A DNA stretch of 47,552 bases from Henriciella aquimarina (GCF_002088975.1 NZ_NCST01000114.1:1-47552), one strand, 5' to 3'; counted from the stretch's first letter, positions 16,932 to 26,353 are shown. Numbers and translations: made by a program. Notes: generated from the sequence alone by a model not told the origin.

Positions 16932-18200
16932 TCAGGCGACGAAGCGTGACCGCCGCCAGGTCAGACCGATATGCAAGGCCGCGGCGATCACAAGAAGCCC
17001 AACGAACAGCGACATACCGAGCGTGTAGGATCCAAGCGCATCGTAGAGCCCGCCATTAAGGGCCGGCCCGATGAGAACGCCCAGCAGGAAGACCGAGGTA
17101 ATCAGCCCCATATTCGCGCCGAAATTGTCGAGACCGAAGATACGCCGCACCAGATAGGCCAGCACATCCGCCTCTGCCCCCAGCGCGACACCGATCATGA
17201 AGACACCCGGCACGAAAGCGGCCTCCCAGCCTGTCACGATCAGGAAAATCCCGGTCGCCCCCGTCAGGAAGGTCAGCGCGCCAAGCAGGCCTGTATCGAT
17301 ATAGTCCAGCAGGAAGCCAGCCGTTGGACGCGCAAGCAGCGAACCGATCCCCATCGCGGATACGACAGCGGCAGCGGCCTCGGGCGCCATGCCCTGATCG
17401 GTAAGCATCGGCATCAGGTGGACGAAGGCGCCATTGATGGCCAGACCGACGAGAAAATAGATGAAGGCCAGACGCCAGAAGATGAAGGACCGCCAGTTTG
17501 CAGGCGCTCCAGCGCCATCCGCTGCTTCGGCCCTGGCAGGCGGTGTCCAGGTATCATGGCGGTCGCGGATCAGCAGAAGGCGAAGCAGCAGAACGGCCAC
17601 CACGGAGATAATCCCGATCGCCACATAGGTGTTGCGCCAGCCGAGTTCAGCCGAAAGGGCCTGCGTCACGACAGGCGCGGCCATCAGACCGATCCCATGG
17701 CCCGAGGCCGTGATGCCAAGGGCGAGGCCAAGCCGGCGGCGGAACCACCGCGTCACGACGATGTAGTAAATCGGCGTATAGGTAAGCGCCCCGGTCGCGC
17801 CGACAAAGGCACAGGTCAGAAGAAAGAGCGGGTAGGAAAGCGGTATCAGCCCCAGACTGGCAATCGCCAGGCCGAGCAGGGGCGCGCCGATCGTAATAAG
17901 GAGGGCCGGGCTGACCCGGTCGGCCAGGCGTCCGGCAAACGGGTTACAGATGAGCAAGGCCAGCATGCCCGTCGACAGGCCGAGCGAGACCTGACCGCGG
18001 GACCATCCGCCTTCCTCGGAGAGCGGATTGATGAAAACAGTCATGGTGCCGTTGAAGAGCGTGATCAGGTTGAACGACACACCCATCATACAGCCGAAAA
18101 GCACAAGATATGCCTTCCAGGACGTCTTCTCCTCGTCCATCGGAGCAGCCATCCCCTCAGTTACAGGCTGATCGCCCGCCGTAGCTTCAGCATTATTCAT
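16932..18200 (-). CDS. MFS transporter (oxalate/formate- or monocarboxylate-like)
   Basis: This 422-aa inner-membrane transporter has about 12 hydrophobic segments. The N-terminal cytoplasmic stretch (about 30 residues, acidic) precedes the first membrane helix (YLVLFGCMMGVSFNLITLF). A motif-A-like loop GRLADRVSP follows the second/third helix. The general pattern fits the OFA/monocarboxylate branch of the major facilitator superfamily. The ATG at 18200 has GGGAGGA about 11 nt upstream. Transcribed divergently from the LysR regulator with a LysR box between. Import of the aromatic acid, or export of a pathway acid, is inferred from context. Confidence 0.85.
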   Translation of the reverse strand: MNNAEATAGDQPVTEGMAAPMDEEKTSWKAYLVLFGCMMGVSFNLITLFNGTMTVFINPLSEEGGWSRGQVSLGLSTGMLALLICNPFAGRLADRVSPALLITIGAPLLGLAIASLGLIPLSYPLFLLTCAFVGATGALTYTPIYYIVVTRWFRRRLGLALGITASGHGIGLMAAPVVTQALSAELGWRNTYVAIGIISVVAVLLLRLLLIRDRHDTWTPPARAEAADGAGAPANWRSFIFWRLAFIYFLVGLAINGAFVHLMPMLTDQGMAPEAAAAVVSAMGIGSLLARPTAGFLLDYIDTGLLGALTFLTGATGIFLIVTGWEAAFVPGVFMIGVALGAEADVLAYLVRRIFGLDNFGANMGLITSVFLLGVLIGPALNGGLYDALGSYTLGMSLFVGLLVIAAALHIGLTWRRSRFVA

Positions 18201-18385
18201 ATCGCACCATTCCTCCCGTCGTACTCGCACGGCACAGACCGGACGCACCCCGAGTCTGACCTAACCTGTCTCGCCGCGAACCTCATTTCGGCGCCTTCAC
18301 CACAAGGAAGAGAGCCAGCCAGTCGCAAGTGAGGTGACGAGGGCAGGTAAATCGAAATCGCGGCACATTTGCATACCTCCCGGGC

Positions 18386-18430
18386 TTTGTATTCTTTATG
18401 TCAAAAATACTGAATATTCAGGGAACGAAT
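18386..18430. promoter_or_regulatory. LysR box in the MFS/lysR divergent region
   Basis: The box ATTCAGGGAACGAAT (18416-18430) has extended arms TATTC/GAATA. TTTGTA at 18386-18391 is 30 nt before it on the MFS side, the same geometry as the other three sites. The box is about 80 nt upstream of the lysR start, so the site could also mediate autoregulation. No convincing -10 for the MFS direction was found; TATGCA on the minus strand at 18370-18375 is the best candidate. Nothing else is seen in the 309-nt gap 18201-18509. Confidence 0.68.
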
Positions 18431-18509
18431 AATCGTCCCGTGCTCTTCCGCCGCCGGTCTTTCGATAGATGATCTTGGCAAATTATCCCCGCTTTTATAG
18501 ATAGGAATA

Positions 18510-19391
18510 ATGATAGACCGCTATTTGGTGCGTTATTTCCTGGCCGTCGTGGACCAGGGCTCGTTTTCGCGGGCTGCCAGCCAGGTGAACGTCGCCCAGC
18601 CGACCCTTTCGGTCGGTATCGCCAAGCTCGAAGGTCTGCTTGGCGTGACCCTGTTCGACAGGTCGACGCGCCGGATCAATCTCACGACAGCGGGATCGAG
18701 ATTCCTCCCGCATGCCCGGCGGATCGAAAGCGAGTTCAATCAGGCGATGGTGTCGGTTCGCTCGGAAGGGACAGATGAAGTCTTCCGCCTGGGCATCCTG
18801 TCGACCATTCCAGCCAGCCTGGTGGGGCGGGCCTTCGGCCGTGTCCTGGCAGCTCATCCCGACCTGCGGATGGAGATTGTCGAAGGCTCCGAAAAGGAGC
18901 TCACAAACGCCCTTGCCAGGCGGCGTGTGGACACAGCTCTGACGATTGTCGCCCGGGGCGGCGAAAGGCATGTCGAGGAGAGCCTGTATACCGAGCCATA
19001 CCATGTCGCGATGATGGCCGATCACCCGTGTGCCACCCAGAACACGGTCTCCGTTGAGGATCTGGCGGGAAGCATCATGATGGTGCGGCGCCATTGCGAG
19101 GCGCTTTCCGAAACCAGCCGCTTCTTCACCGAGCAAGGCGTTCGCCCGTTCTTTTCCTTCCGCTCCTCAAACGATGAACGGGTTCTGGCGATGGTGGCCT
19201 CGGGTCTCGGGATCACGGTGATGCCGGCCAGTTATCAGGCCCCGGGAGTTGCGCTCAAACCGCTCGACGGCTTCATGCTCGAGCGCCAGATCGGCCTGAT
19301 CTTCAGGAATGAAGAGCATGCCCAGACGCTTCCCGAAGCTATCCGGGCCGGCTTCCGTTCAATCGTTGATCTAAGCCCCGCTCAAGCCTGA
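18510..19391 (+). CDS. LysR-family transcriptional regulator of the catabolic cluster
   Basis: This 293-aa regulator has an N-terminal winged helix-turn-helix (about residues 18-37, GSFSRAASQVNVAQPTLSVG; then LEGLLGVTLFDRSTRRINLT). A LysR substrate-binding domain follows (about 90-290) that would bind the inducer, plausibly salicylate, gentisate or a relative. The ATG at 18510 has TAGGAA upstream. It is divergent from the MFS gene and next to the catabolic units that carry ATTC-N7-G(A/T)AT boxes. It is the only LysR-type gene in the window, so it is the best candidate to bind those boxes, as NahR/NagR-type regulators do in other salicylate pathways. Confidence 0.9.
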   Translation: MIDRYLVRYFLAVVDQGSFSRAASQVNVAQPTLSVGIAKLEGLLGVTLFDRSTRRINLTTAGSRFLPHARRIESEFNQAMVSVRSEGTDEVFRLGILSTIPASLVGRAFGRVLAAHPDLRMEIVEGSEKELTNALARRRVDTALTIVARGGERHVEESLYTEPYHVAMMADHPCATQNTVSVEDLAGSIMMVRRHCEALSETSRFFTEQGVRPFFSFRSSNDERVLAMVASGLGITVMPASYQAPGVALKPLDGFMLERQIGLIFRNEEHAQTLPEAIRAGFRSIVDLSPAQA

Positions 19392-19409
19392 GGGGTGCCC
19401 CGGCGCGGC

Positions 19410-20456
19410 TTACCCGCCCTGCGCGATCGACCAGCCGATTTCGGCCAGCGGATGGGCCTTGCGCCCGACTTCCTCTGCGTCATCACTGCTCGCCTGGCCT
19501 TCCTTGGCGCGTTTGTAGACACCCTGAAGGATCGCGGCGATGCGAAACAGGCTGAAGGCCAGATAGAAGTTCCAGTGCGGAATGCCGTCACGGCCCGTAC
19601 GCTCGCAATAACGCTGGACGTAGTCAGACTCCTCCGGGATACCCATAGCGGGCCGGTCCAGATCGGCAAAGCCGCGGAAGAGATCTGCATCCACGCGCCA
19701 GACCATCGTATGATAAGCGAAATCGGCCAGCGGATCGCCAAGCGTGGAAAGCTCCCAGTCCAGCAGCGCAATGACCCTGGGCTCGGTCGGGTGGAAGATC
19801 ATATTGTCCAGGCGCAGGTCACCGTGGAAAATCCGAACGGGCTGTTCAGCCGGAAGGTTCTCCGGCAACCACGCGATCAGCTGCTCCATCGCCTCGCAGC
19901 GCACATCCTCGCTGGCGCGATACTGTTTCGTCCACGTCCTGACCTGACGTTTAAGGAAATCCTCGCTGCGGCCATAACCTTCAAGGCCGACCTTGAATGG
20001 ATCGACACGGTGCAGGCTGGCCACAGCCTCATTCATGGCGTCGAAGATTTCCGCCCGCGCCTGTGGGGTTTCGCCAGGCAGACGCTGATCGTAGAAGATA
20101 CGCCCGCCAACGAAATCCATGACATAGAAGGCGGCCCCCAGAACGCTGTCATCGTCGCAGAAAGCCCGCACACGCGGCACAGGCACATCACTGCCTTCCA
20201 GCGCTTTCAGGACCTGGTATTCGCGCTCGATCGCATGGGCTTTCGGCAAAAGCGGCCCGAAAGGCTTGCGCCGCAGGACATAATCACCTGATGCCGCGCG
20301 CAATTTGTAGGTCGGGTTGGACTGCCCGAAGCCGAACTTGTGAAGCGTGCCCGGGCCACGATAGCCGTCAACATTGGTTTCGAGCCAGGACTCCATCCCT
20401 GACGACAGGGCTTCGCCGCTCGCCGCGGCCTTGTCTTGCTCAGGGGCAGATGTCAT
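19410..20456 (-). CDS. APH-family phosphotransferase (ACAD10/LvaA-like kinase)
   Basis: This 348-aa soluble protein has the aminoglycoside phosphotransferase/choline kinase fold. The Brenner-type motif HGDLRLDN is at about 211-218 and the metal-binding DWE at 233-235 (LLDWELSTLGDPLADFAY). This pattern fits the kinase-like proteins related to the N-terminal domain of ACAD10/11 and to LvaA rather than resistance enzymes. Relatives act with acyl-CoA dehydrogenases on 4-hydroxyacyl-CoA. The start at 20456 (MTSAPEQ) was chosen over a long upstream extension with no family resemblance. It is convergent with lysR and divergent from an SDR gene. Substrate unknown. Confidence 0.82.
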   Translation of the reverse strand: MTSAPEQDKAAASGEALSSGMESWLETNVDGYRGPGTLHKFGFGQSNPTYKLRAASGDYVLRRKPFGPLLPKAHAIEREYQVLKALEGSDVPVPRVRAFCDDDSVLGAAFYVMDFVGGRIFYDQRLPGETPQARAEIFDAMNEAVASLHRVDPFKVGLEGYGRSEDFLKRQVRTWTKQYRASEDVRCEAMEQLIAWLPENLPAEQPVRIFHGDLRLDNMIFHPTEPRVIALLDWELSTLGDPLADFAYHTMVWRVDADLFRGFADLDRPAMGIPEESDYVQRYCERTGRDGIPHWNFYLAFSLFRIAAILQGVYKRAKEGQASSDDAEEVGRKAHPLAEIGWSIAQGG

Positions 20457-20648
20457 CGCGGCGCTCCATAATTGTCGTCCATCGAAGGCTCCAAAGGCAG
20501 ATATCCTGCTTGACACAGCAAGCTCGGATGCCGGACTAACACTTCGAAGATTGTAGGACAATCGGCAATTGATCGAAGATCGTTGACGGACCTTGACGCG
20601 CACTAGGCAGGTCCTGTGTGTCAGTCATCAAATATGGAGGAGATAGCC
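20457..20648. promoter_or_regulatory. Divergent promoter region, kinase/SDR
   Basis: This 192-nt spacer between two divergent genes contains TTGACA at 20510-20515 on the plus strand, a possible -35 for the SDR gene, although the matching -10 is poor. On the minus strand TACAAT (20550-20555) could be a -10 for the kinase gene. No ATTC-N7-GAAT box occurs here, so these genes appear to be outside the LysR box set. Confidence 0.3.
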
Positions 20649-21425
20649 ATGAGTGGACGGCTTGCAGGCAAAAAGGCGCTCGTAACCGGCGCAGCACAAG
20701 GGCTCGGCGCGGAGATCGCACGGCGCCTGGCCTCTGAAGGCGCGCTGGTCGTGCTCAGCGACATAAACCGTGACGGTGCAGAGGCCGTGGCCAGCGAGAT
20801 CGACGACAAATACGGCACCGGAACCGCCTGGTCGATCCAGCACGATGTCACGAAAGAAGATGACTGGGTTGCCGCCATCGAGCGTTGCCGGGAGGCCATG
20901 GGCGGTCTTTCGGTTCTGGTAAACAATGCCGGCATCGTGCTCACCGGATCGGTCGAGGACCTCGACCTTGATGCCTGGCACAAGGGCATGGCGGTGAATA
21001 CCGACAGCGTCTTCCTGGGCTGCAAGCATGCCCTGTCGCTCATGCGTGACCACCAGCCGGGCTCTATCGTCAATCTTTCCTCGATTGCCGGGCTGATCGC
21101 CGCGCACAATTTTGCGAACTATAATGCTTCCAAAGCCGCCGTCTGGATGCTCAGCAAGTCGATTGCCCTGCATTGCGCCCGACAGGGCCTGGATATCCGC
21201 TGTAACTCAGTCCACCCGACCTTCATCCGCACCCCCATCCTGCAGGACCTGGTCGGTGACCGCGACGAGGCGACGGTCATGGAAAAACTGCGCAAGCAGG
21301 TGCCGCTTGGCCGCCTGGGCGAGCCGGAAGATGTTGCCAATGCCGTGCTTTATCTGGCCTCTGAAGAAAGCCGGTTCATGACCGGTGCAGAGCTCAAGCT
21401 CGATGGCGGTATTTCAGCGATGTAA
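20649..21425 (+). CDS. Short-chain dehydrogenase/reductase (FabG-like)
   Basis: This is a 258-aa classical SDR. The cofactor motif TGAAQGLG is at about 13-20, D38 suggests NAD(H), NNAG at 92-95, S144/S145, Y158 and K162 (YNASK), and the C-terminal LASEESRFMTGAELKLDGG. The ATG at 20649 follows GGAGGAG with good spacing; an overlapping ATG at 20634 would place this Shine-Dalgarno inside the gene. It is divergent from the APH-like kinase, a pairing reminiscent of kinase plus SDR sets in 4-hydroxy-acid catabolism. Substrate unknown. Confidence 0.87.
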   Translation: MSGRLAGKKALVTGAAQGLGAEIARRLASEGALVVLSDINRDGAEAVASEIDDKYGTGTAWSIQHDVTKEDDWVAAIERCREAMGGLSVLVNNAGIVLTGSVEDLDLDAWHKGMAVNTDSVFLGCKHALSLMRDHQPGSIVNLSSIAGLIAAHNFANYNASKAAVWMLSKSIALHCARQGLDIRCNSVHPTFIRTPILQDLVGDRDEATVMEKLRKQVPLGRLGEPEDVANAVLYLASEESRFMTGAELKLDGGISAM

Positions 21426-21431
21426 GCAAAT

Positions 21432-21471
21432 TGGGCATGTCCCAGTCGGCAACCGGCTTCGGACATGCCCA
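21432..21471. terminator. Terminator between convergent SDR and DoxX genes
   Basis: An 11-bp perfect inverted repeat (TGGGCATGTCC / GGACATGCCCA) encloses an 18-nt loop that can form a small inner stem. It lies 6 nt after the SDR stop and 14 nt before the end of the convergent DoxX-like gene. It probably serves both directions, although neither side has a long T-run. Confidence 0.6.
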
Positions 21472-21485
21472 TCTGAAAACCCGCG

Positions 21486-21827
21486 TCACGCCGGAAGTGT
21501 CATCCAGGTCAGCACGGCAAACAGGACCAGAGCCACACCGGGGGCGATGGCGTGTTTGAATTCCTTGTTCCGGATAAGCGTCGCGAAAGCAGCGAGCATG
21601 ATCAACGTCCCAAGCGCTGCACCGGCAAACCGGCTCACAGCAAACAGGAGCATGCCGGCGACGATCAGTTCGAGAATGGCGGCAACAAGATGGAACCAGG
21701 CCGGATAGCCCCACTCCCGGAACATCGTACGGGTTTTCTCTGTTGGCGGCACATTGACGACGAAGCCAACGACAAAGAATGCCGCCAATAGCCAGGCCAG
21801 AATGAGCTCCGCGCTAAGATTCTCCAT
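21486..21827 (-). CDS. DoxX-like small membrane protein
   Basis: This 113-aa protein has four hydrophobic segments (about residues 7-25, 43-63, 66-83 and 91-109) and the conserved motif EWGYPAWFHLVAAILEL, typical of the DoxX/DoxX-like family. The ATG at 21827 has GGGGGAG upstream. The family is linked to respiratory or thiol-related membrane functions, but no defined role can be assigned. It stands between the convergent SDR and the efflux operon and shares the minus strand with the latter, about 55 nt behind it. Confidence 0.78.
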   Translation of the reverse strand: MENLSAELILAWLLAAFFVVGFVVNVPPTEKTRTMFREWGYPAWFHLVAAILELIVAGMLLFAVSRFAGAALGTLIMLAAFATLIRNKEFKHAIAPGVALVLFAVLTWMTLPA

Positions 21828-21882
21828 AGTCTCCCCCTATGTTCTGAATTCGCATATAGCCCTATCGGACTATCAGGATTGC

Positions 21883-23286
21883 TCATAGAGACGAACTTTC
21901 CTCTCGCCAACCACCCCCGAGCGATTTGAACAAATCCACGCGAGCGGAGGAGAGGCGCTGGACCGACGAAGCATAGGCCGCCCGCGCGGTCAGCAGGTCG
22001 GCCTGAGCCACCAGGACATCCAGATAAGCCACCGACCCGGCCCGGTATTTGAGCTCGGCAAGCTGATAGGCCCGCTCGGAGCGCTCTTGGGCCTCCCGCA
22101 GGGCATCGAGCTGGTTCTGCTCACTCGCGACGGCGGTGAGGGCCTGCTCCACTTCTTTCAGCGCGGTGAGGACTTTGCCCTCGAAACCGGCCAGCGCGGC
22201 ATCGCCTCGGGCCTCTGCCTGTTCCAGCCGGGCGCGCGCGGCCACCCGGTTCGGGAAGTTCCAGCTCACGGCAGGCCCCAGCCCAAAGGTGAAGGAATCG
22301 TCGCCCGTAACAATGTCGTTGCGCAGGAAGGACCCGACGCCGCCAAAACTGACCCTGGGGTACAGGTCTGCGGTCGCAATACCGATCCGCTCAGTGGCGG
22401 CGGCAAGTCCGCGTTCCGCCTGCCGCAGGTCCGGGCGGCGCCTCAGCAGCGCTGCGCCGTCTCCTACAGGCAAGGCCGCAACCGGTTCGGGAGGGATTGA
22501 GCAGTTGCGGGCGGCGTCGGGAATCTTGTCCGGCGTCCTGCCGAGCAGGGCAGCAAGCTCGAACAGGGCCAGATCGCGTTGGGCGGCATAGGCCGGGATC
22601 TGGGCGCGCGCCGTCGCGGCACGGCTACCGGCGCGCTCCAGATCGAAGTCGTCGGCAGAACCGGCCTCATGCTGGATGGAGACGAGATCCAGGCTTTCCT
22701 GGCTTGTCTCATAGGACTTCTGCGCCACCTGGAGCGAAAGCGTCGCGGTGCAGGCGTTAAGGTAGGCGCGTGTCGTTTCCGCGGCGACGGTGACGCGGAC
22801 CGCATCGCGCGCTGCCTTTACGGCCTCGGCATCGGCTTCGGCAGCATCAATCGCCCGGCGAACCCGCCCGAACAGGTCCACCTCCCAGGCGGCAGAGGCG
22901 TTCGCATAACTCGTAAGCTGCTCGTCCGCCCCGAGAGCGCCCTGTACAGAGTTGCCGAAATCGACCCCGCCTTCTATGGTGGTCGAGGGCAGTCGGCCCG
23001 CCCGCGCCTGTCTGACCACCGCGCGCGCCTCCTCGAGATTGGCGGCCGCAATCTGGAGGTCCGTATTGGCATCGAGCGCCTCGGACACCAGGGCATCCAG
23101 CACGGGATCATTGTAAAGCCGCCACCATTCATCCGGTACAGGTAGGGTTGGGTCAACGGTATCGACCATGGTGACGAAGTCGCTCTCGGCGCCCGCCTGC
23201 GGGACCGGCTTTTCATAGGCCGGCCCGACAGCACAACCGGCCGCCAAAAGCGGGGCGAGAACAAGGGACATGATGGATTTATGCAT
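21883..23286 (-). CDS. Outer-membrane efflux lipoprotein (NodT/OprM type)
   Basis: This 467-aa TolC-like channel is the third gene of an RND pump operon. The N-terminal lipoprotein signal peptide (SLVLAPLLAAGC, Cys near residue 17) is followed by AVGPAYEKP, typical for NodT-family factors. Two repeats of the outer-membrane efflux domain with long helices follow. The start ATG at 23286 overlaps the RND stop by 8 nt (ATGCATAA). It exports substrates from the periplasm or pump across the outer membrane. Confidence 0.92.
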   Translation of the reverse strand: MHKSIMSLVLAPLLAAGCAVGPAYEKPVPQAGAESDFVTMVDTVDPTLPVPDEWWRLYNDPVLDALVSEALDANTDLQIAAANLEEARAVVRQARAGRLPSTTIEGGVDFGNSVQGALGADEQLTSYANASAAWEVDLFGRVRRAIDAAEADAEAVKAARDAVRVTVAAETTRAYLNACTATLSLQVAQKSYETSQESLDLVSIQHEAGSADDFDLERAGSRAATARAQIPAYAAQRDLALFELAALLGRTPDKIPDAARNCSIPPEPVAALPVGDGAALLRRRPDLRQAERGLAAATERIGIATADLYPRVSFGGVGSFLRNDIVTGDDSFTFGLGPAVSWNFPNRVAARARLEQAEARGDAALAGFEGKVLTALKEVEQALTAVASEQNQLDALREAQERSERAYQLAELKYRAGSVAYLDVLVAQADLLTARAAYASSVQRLSSARVDLFKSLGGGWREESSSL

Positions 23287-26200
23287 GGACGGCCTCCTGG
23301 TGGCCTGGATCGATATCTTCCTCCGTGTGCCGATGATGCTGGACGGCCAGAAGCGTATACATGGTGGGCAGCACAAACAGGGTGAACATCGTGCCCACGA
23401 GCATGCCCATCACGACCACGATGCCGATAGCAAAGCGGCTCGCCGCGCCCGCACCTTCAGCGAAGAGAAGCGGCACGAGGCCCGCCACCATGGCAGCCGT
23501 GGTCATCAGTACCGGACGCATCCTGACGGCAGCGGAGTGGAGGATGGCTTCGTGGCGTCCCCATCCGTTCTCGCGCTGCATGTCATTGGCGAAGGACACC
23601 ATGAGAATGCCGTGTTTCGAGATCAGCCCGATCAGGGTCACAAGACCGATCTGCGTGTAGATGTTGAGCGTCGTAAAGCCGAGATAGAGCGGCACCAGCG
23701 CCCCGCAGACCGCCAGCGGCACGGTCACGAGAATGACGAGCGGATCTCGAAAACTCTCGAATTGAGCAGCCAGGACGAGATAAATGACGATCAGCGCGAA
23801 GCCGAAGGAGATCGTCAGCTGATTGCCCTCCTGCACATACTGGCGGCTATTGGACTTCCAGTCGATCGACATGCCCGATGGCAAGGGCTGGCTCTGCAGG
23901 AACTCGACGGCTTCGCCCATGGTCACACCCGGCATCAGCACCGCCGACAGCGTCGCCGCATTCATCTGGTCGAACTGCGGCAGCGCATTGGGCTGCGGAC
24001 GAAACTCGAAGTCCACAACGGTCGAGAGCGGGACGAGACGGCCGGATCCGGCTCGGACATAAAACTCTCCGAGATTGTCCGGTGTCAGGCGCTCATTCTG
24101 CGGGGCCTGGGCGATGACATCATAGGAGCGGTCAAACCAGTTGAAACGGTTGATATAGTTCTCGCCCACCATGACCGCGAGCGTGTCGGCAATCTCCGAC
24201 ATCGGAATACCAAGTTCACCGGCCTTGTCACGATTGATGGAAATATGCGCCTCGGGACTGTCAAAGGCGAGGTCACTGTCGACGAAGGCGAACAGGCCAC
24301 TGCCCCAGGCCGCGCCCTTGATACCCTCGAGCGTCTTGTAGATCGACGAGAAGTCATCGGCCGAGCGGATCACCATCTGAACCGGCAGCCCGCCACTGCC
24401 AGCCGGCAGGGGGCTTGGCTGGAACGCCGTGCTGTACACCCCGGTGACGCCAGCCATCCGGCCTGTCAGCTCGGCCTGGATATCGTCGGCGCTGCGTTCG
24501 CGCTCTTCCCATTCCTTCAGGATGATCCCGCCGAAGCCGACATTCGTGCCGTCGGGCCCGCCCAGGGAGAAGAAGCTATCCTTGAACTCCGGAAAATCGT
24601 GGAAGATGTCCTCGACCTGGGAGCTGAACTTGGCGGTGTAATCGATATTGGCGTACTGGGGCGCTTTCGTCTGGACGAAGACGTAGCCCATGTCTTCCGG
24701 GGGTGCGAGCTCACGTTCGGCACTCGTGAAGAAGACGAAGATAGCGCCCAGGAACACAACGCCCGCCAACAGCACGGCCGCTCTTGAACGGATGGTCACG
24801 TTGAGCAGACGGACATAGCCATTGGTCAGCCCCTGCATGAATATCTCGACGCCGCGGGCCAGACGCCCTTCGGTCAGCTTGGAGTGGAGAAGCCGTCCGC
24901 TCATCATGGGTGACAGGGTCAAAGCCACGACGCCCGAGACGATCACCGAGCCGGCCAGCGTGAAGGCAAACTCCCGGAATAGGGCCCCGGTCAGGCCACC
25001 CATCATGCCGATCGGCGCATAGACCGCCGCCAGCGTGATAGTCATGGCGATGACCGGCCCGACAATCTCACGCGCGCCGACAATGGCGGCCTTTACCGGG
25101 TTCAGCCCCTCCTCGATGTGGCGGTGAATATTCTCCACCACGACGATAGCGTCATCGACCACCAGGCCGATCGCGAGAACCATGGCCAGCAGGGTGAGCA
25201 GGTTGAGCGAGAAGCCGAAAGCCAGCATCAGCGCCGCCGTGCCGAGCAGCGATAGCGGGATGGTGACGATGGGGATAATGACTGCCCGGAACGTGCCGAG
25301 GAAAAGGAAGATCACCACGATGACGATCAGGACTGCCTCGACCAGCGTATGCTCCACTTCCTCAATCGAAGCCTCGACGAAGTGCGCCACATCGAACTGG
25401 TTCTTGATGTCGAGACCGGGCGGCGCGACGCGCTGGATATCCGGCAGCAATTCATTGACGGCTTCGACGATCTCCAGCGGGTTGCCGTCCGGCGTCGGCG
25501 AGATCGAAATGATCACGGCCTGCTTGCCCGAACTGAGCGCGCCGGTATCGTAATTCTGGCCGCCGAGCTCGACGGTGGCGACATCACCCAGGCGCACCTG
25601 TCCGTTCTCGCCGGTCTTCAGCAGCATGTCGCGGAAGGACTGGATGTCACGCAGGTCAGTCGTCGCCGAAATATTGATCGCGGTCTGATCGCCCTTCAGC
25701 TTGCCGGGGGCCGCCTGAACATTGTTGGACCTGAGCGCATTCATGACGTCGCTCGCCGTCATGCCACGCGCGGCCAGTTTGACCGGATCGACCCAGACAC
25801 GCATGGCGAGCGGCGCCCCGCCCTGAATATCGGCTGAGGCAACCCCGGGCACGGAGGTGATCAGCGGCTGGGCCACACGCATGGCGAAGTCCGCAATCTC
25901 CGAAGGCGTGAGCGACTCGCTGACGAACGCGATGTACTGGATGGCCGAGGCCCCATCCGTGATCTTGCTGATCACCGGGTCGGCTGCGCCTTCGGGAAGG
26001 CGGAACTTCACCTGCTGTACCTTGGAGAGGATCTCGGTCATCGAGCGGTCTGCGTCCGCGTTCAGGACCAGCTTGGCAGCAATGTGGCTTTTGCCCTGGG
26101 TCGACGAGGACTGGATGTACTCAATGCCATTGGCGGTCGCGATGGCCTGCGCAATCGGCGTTGTGACGAAGCCCTGCATGACGTCCTGCGTTGCCCCCGG

Positions 26201-26353
26201 GAAGGAAGTGTCGATGTTGATCGTCGCACTCTCCATGCGGGGATACTGGCGGATCTGCAGAGAGAAGACCGCACTGATACCGATCAGAAGCATCAGCAGG
26301 CTGACAACGATCGACAGGGTCGGCCGTTTGATGAAGATATCTGTGAACGCCAT
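23279..26353 (-). CDS. RND efflux pump inner-membrane subunit (AcrB/MexF-type)
   Basis: This 1024-aa proton-driven trimeric pump starts MAFTDIFIKRPTLSIVVSLL, the classical RND N-terminus. The proton-relay aspartates are in VVDDAIVVVENIHR (TM4). Repeated periplasmic porter/docking regions and a second set of membrane helices follow. The ATG at 26353 starts 1 nt after the adaptor stop. Substrates cannot be read from the sequence. The SoxR box upstream suggests redox-active or quinone-like compounds as inducers. Confidence 0.93.
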   Translation of the reverse strand: MAFTDIFIKRPTLSIVVSLLMLLIGISAVFSLQIRQYPRMESATINIDTSFPGATQDVMQGFVTTPIAQAIATANGIEYIQSSSTQGKSHIAAKLVLNADADRSMTEILSKVQQVKFRLPEGAADPVISKITDGASAIQYIAFVSESLTPSEIADFAMRVAQPLITSVPGVASADIQGGAPLAMRVWVDPVKLAARGMTASDVMNALRSNNVQAAPGKLKGDQTAINISATTDLRDIQSFRDMLLKTGENGQVRLGDVATVELGGQNYDTGALSSGKQAVIISISPTPDGNPLEIVEAVNELLPDIQRVAPPGLDIKNQFDVAHFVEASIEEVEHTLVEAVLIVIVVIFLFLGTFRAVIIPIVTIPLSLLGTAALMLAFGFSLNLLTLLAMVLAIGLVVDDAIVVVENIHRHIEEGLNPVKAAIVGAREIVGPVIAMTITLAAVYAPIGMMGGLTGALFREFAFTLAGSVIVSGVVALTLSPMMSGRLLHSKLTEGRLARGVEIFMQGLTNGYVRLLNVTIRSRAAVLLAGVVFLGAIFVFFTSAERELAPPEDMGYVFVQTKAPQYANIDYTAKFSSQVEDIFHDFPEFKDSFFSLGGPDGTNVGFGGIILKEWEERERSADDIQAELTGRMAGVTGVYSTAFQPSPLPAGSGGLPVQMVIRSADDFSSIYKTLEGIKGAAWGSGLFAFVDSDLAFDSPEAHISINRDKAGELGIPMSEIADTLAVMVGENYINRFNWFDRSYDVIAQAPQNERLTPDNLGEFYVRAGSGRLVPLSTVVDFEFRPQPNALPQFDQMNAATLSAVLMPGVTMGEAVEFLQSQPLPSGMSIDWKSNSRQYVQEGNQLTISFGFALIVIYLVLAAQFESFRDPLVILVTVPLAVCGALVPLYLGFTTLNIYTQIGLVTLIGLISKHGILMVSFANDMQRENGWGRHEAILHSAAVRMRPVLMTTAAMVAGLVPLLFAEGAGAASRFAIGIVVVMGMLVGTMFTLFVLPTMYTLLAVQHHRHTEEDIDPGHQEAVHA

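Noticed and set aside
19410-20456. Aminoglycoside resistance gene
   Set aside because: The kinase motifs are present, but the surrounding pattern is that of ACAD10/LvaA-like proteins, not of known resistance enzymes.
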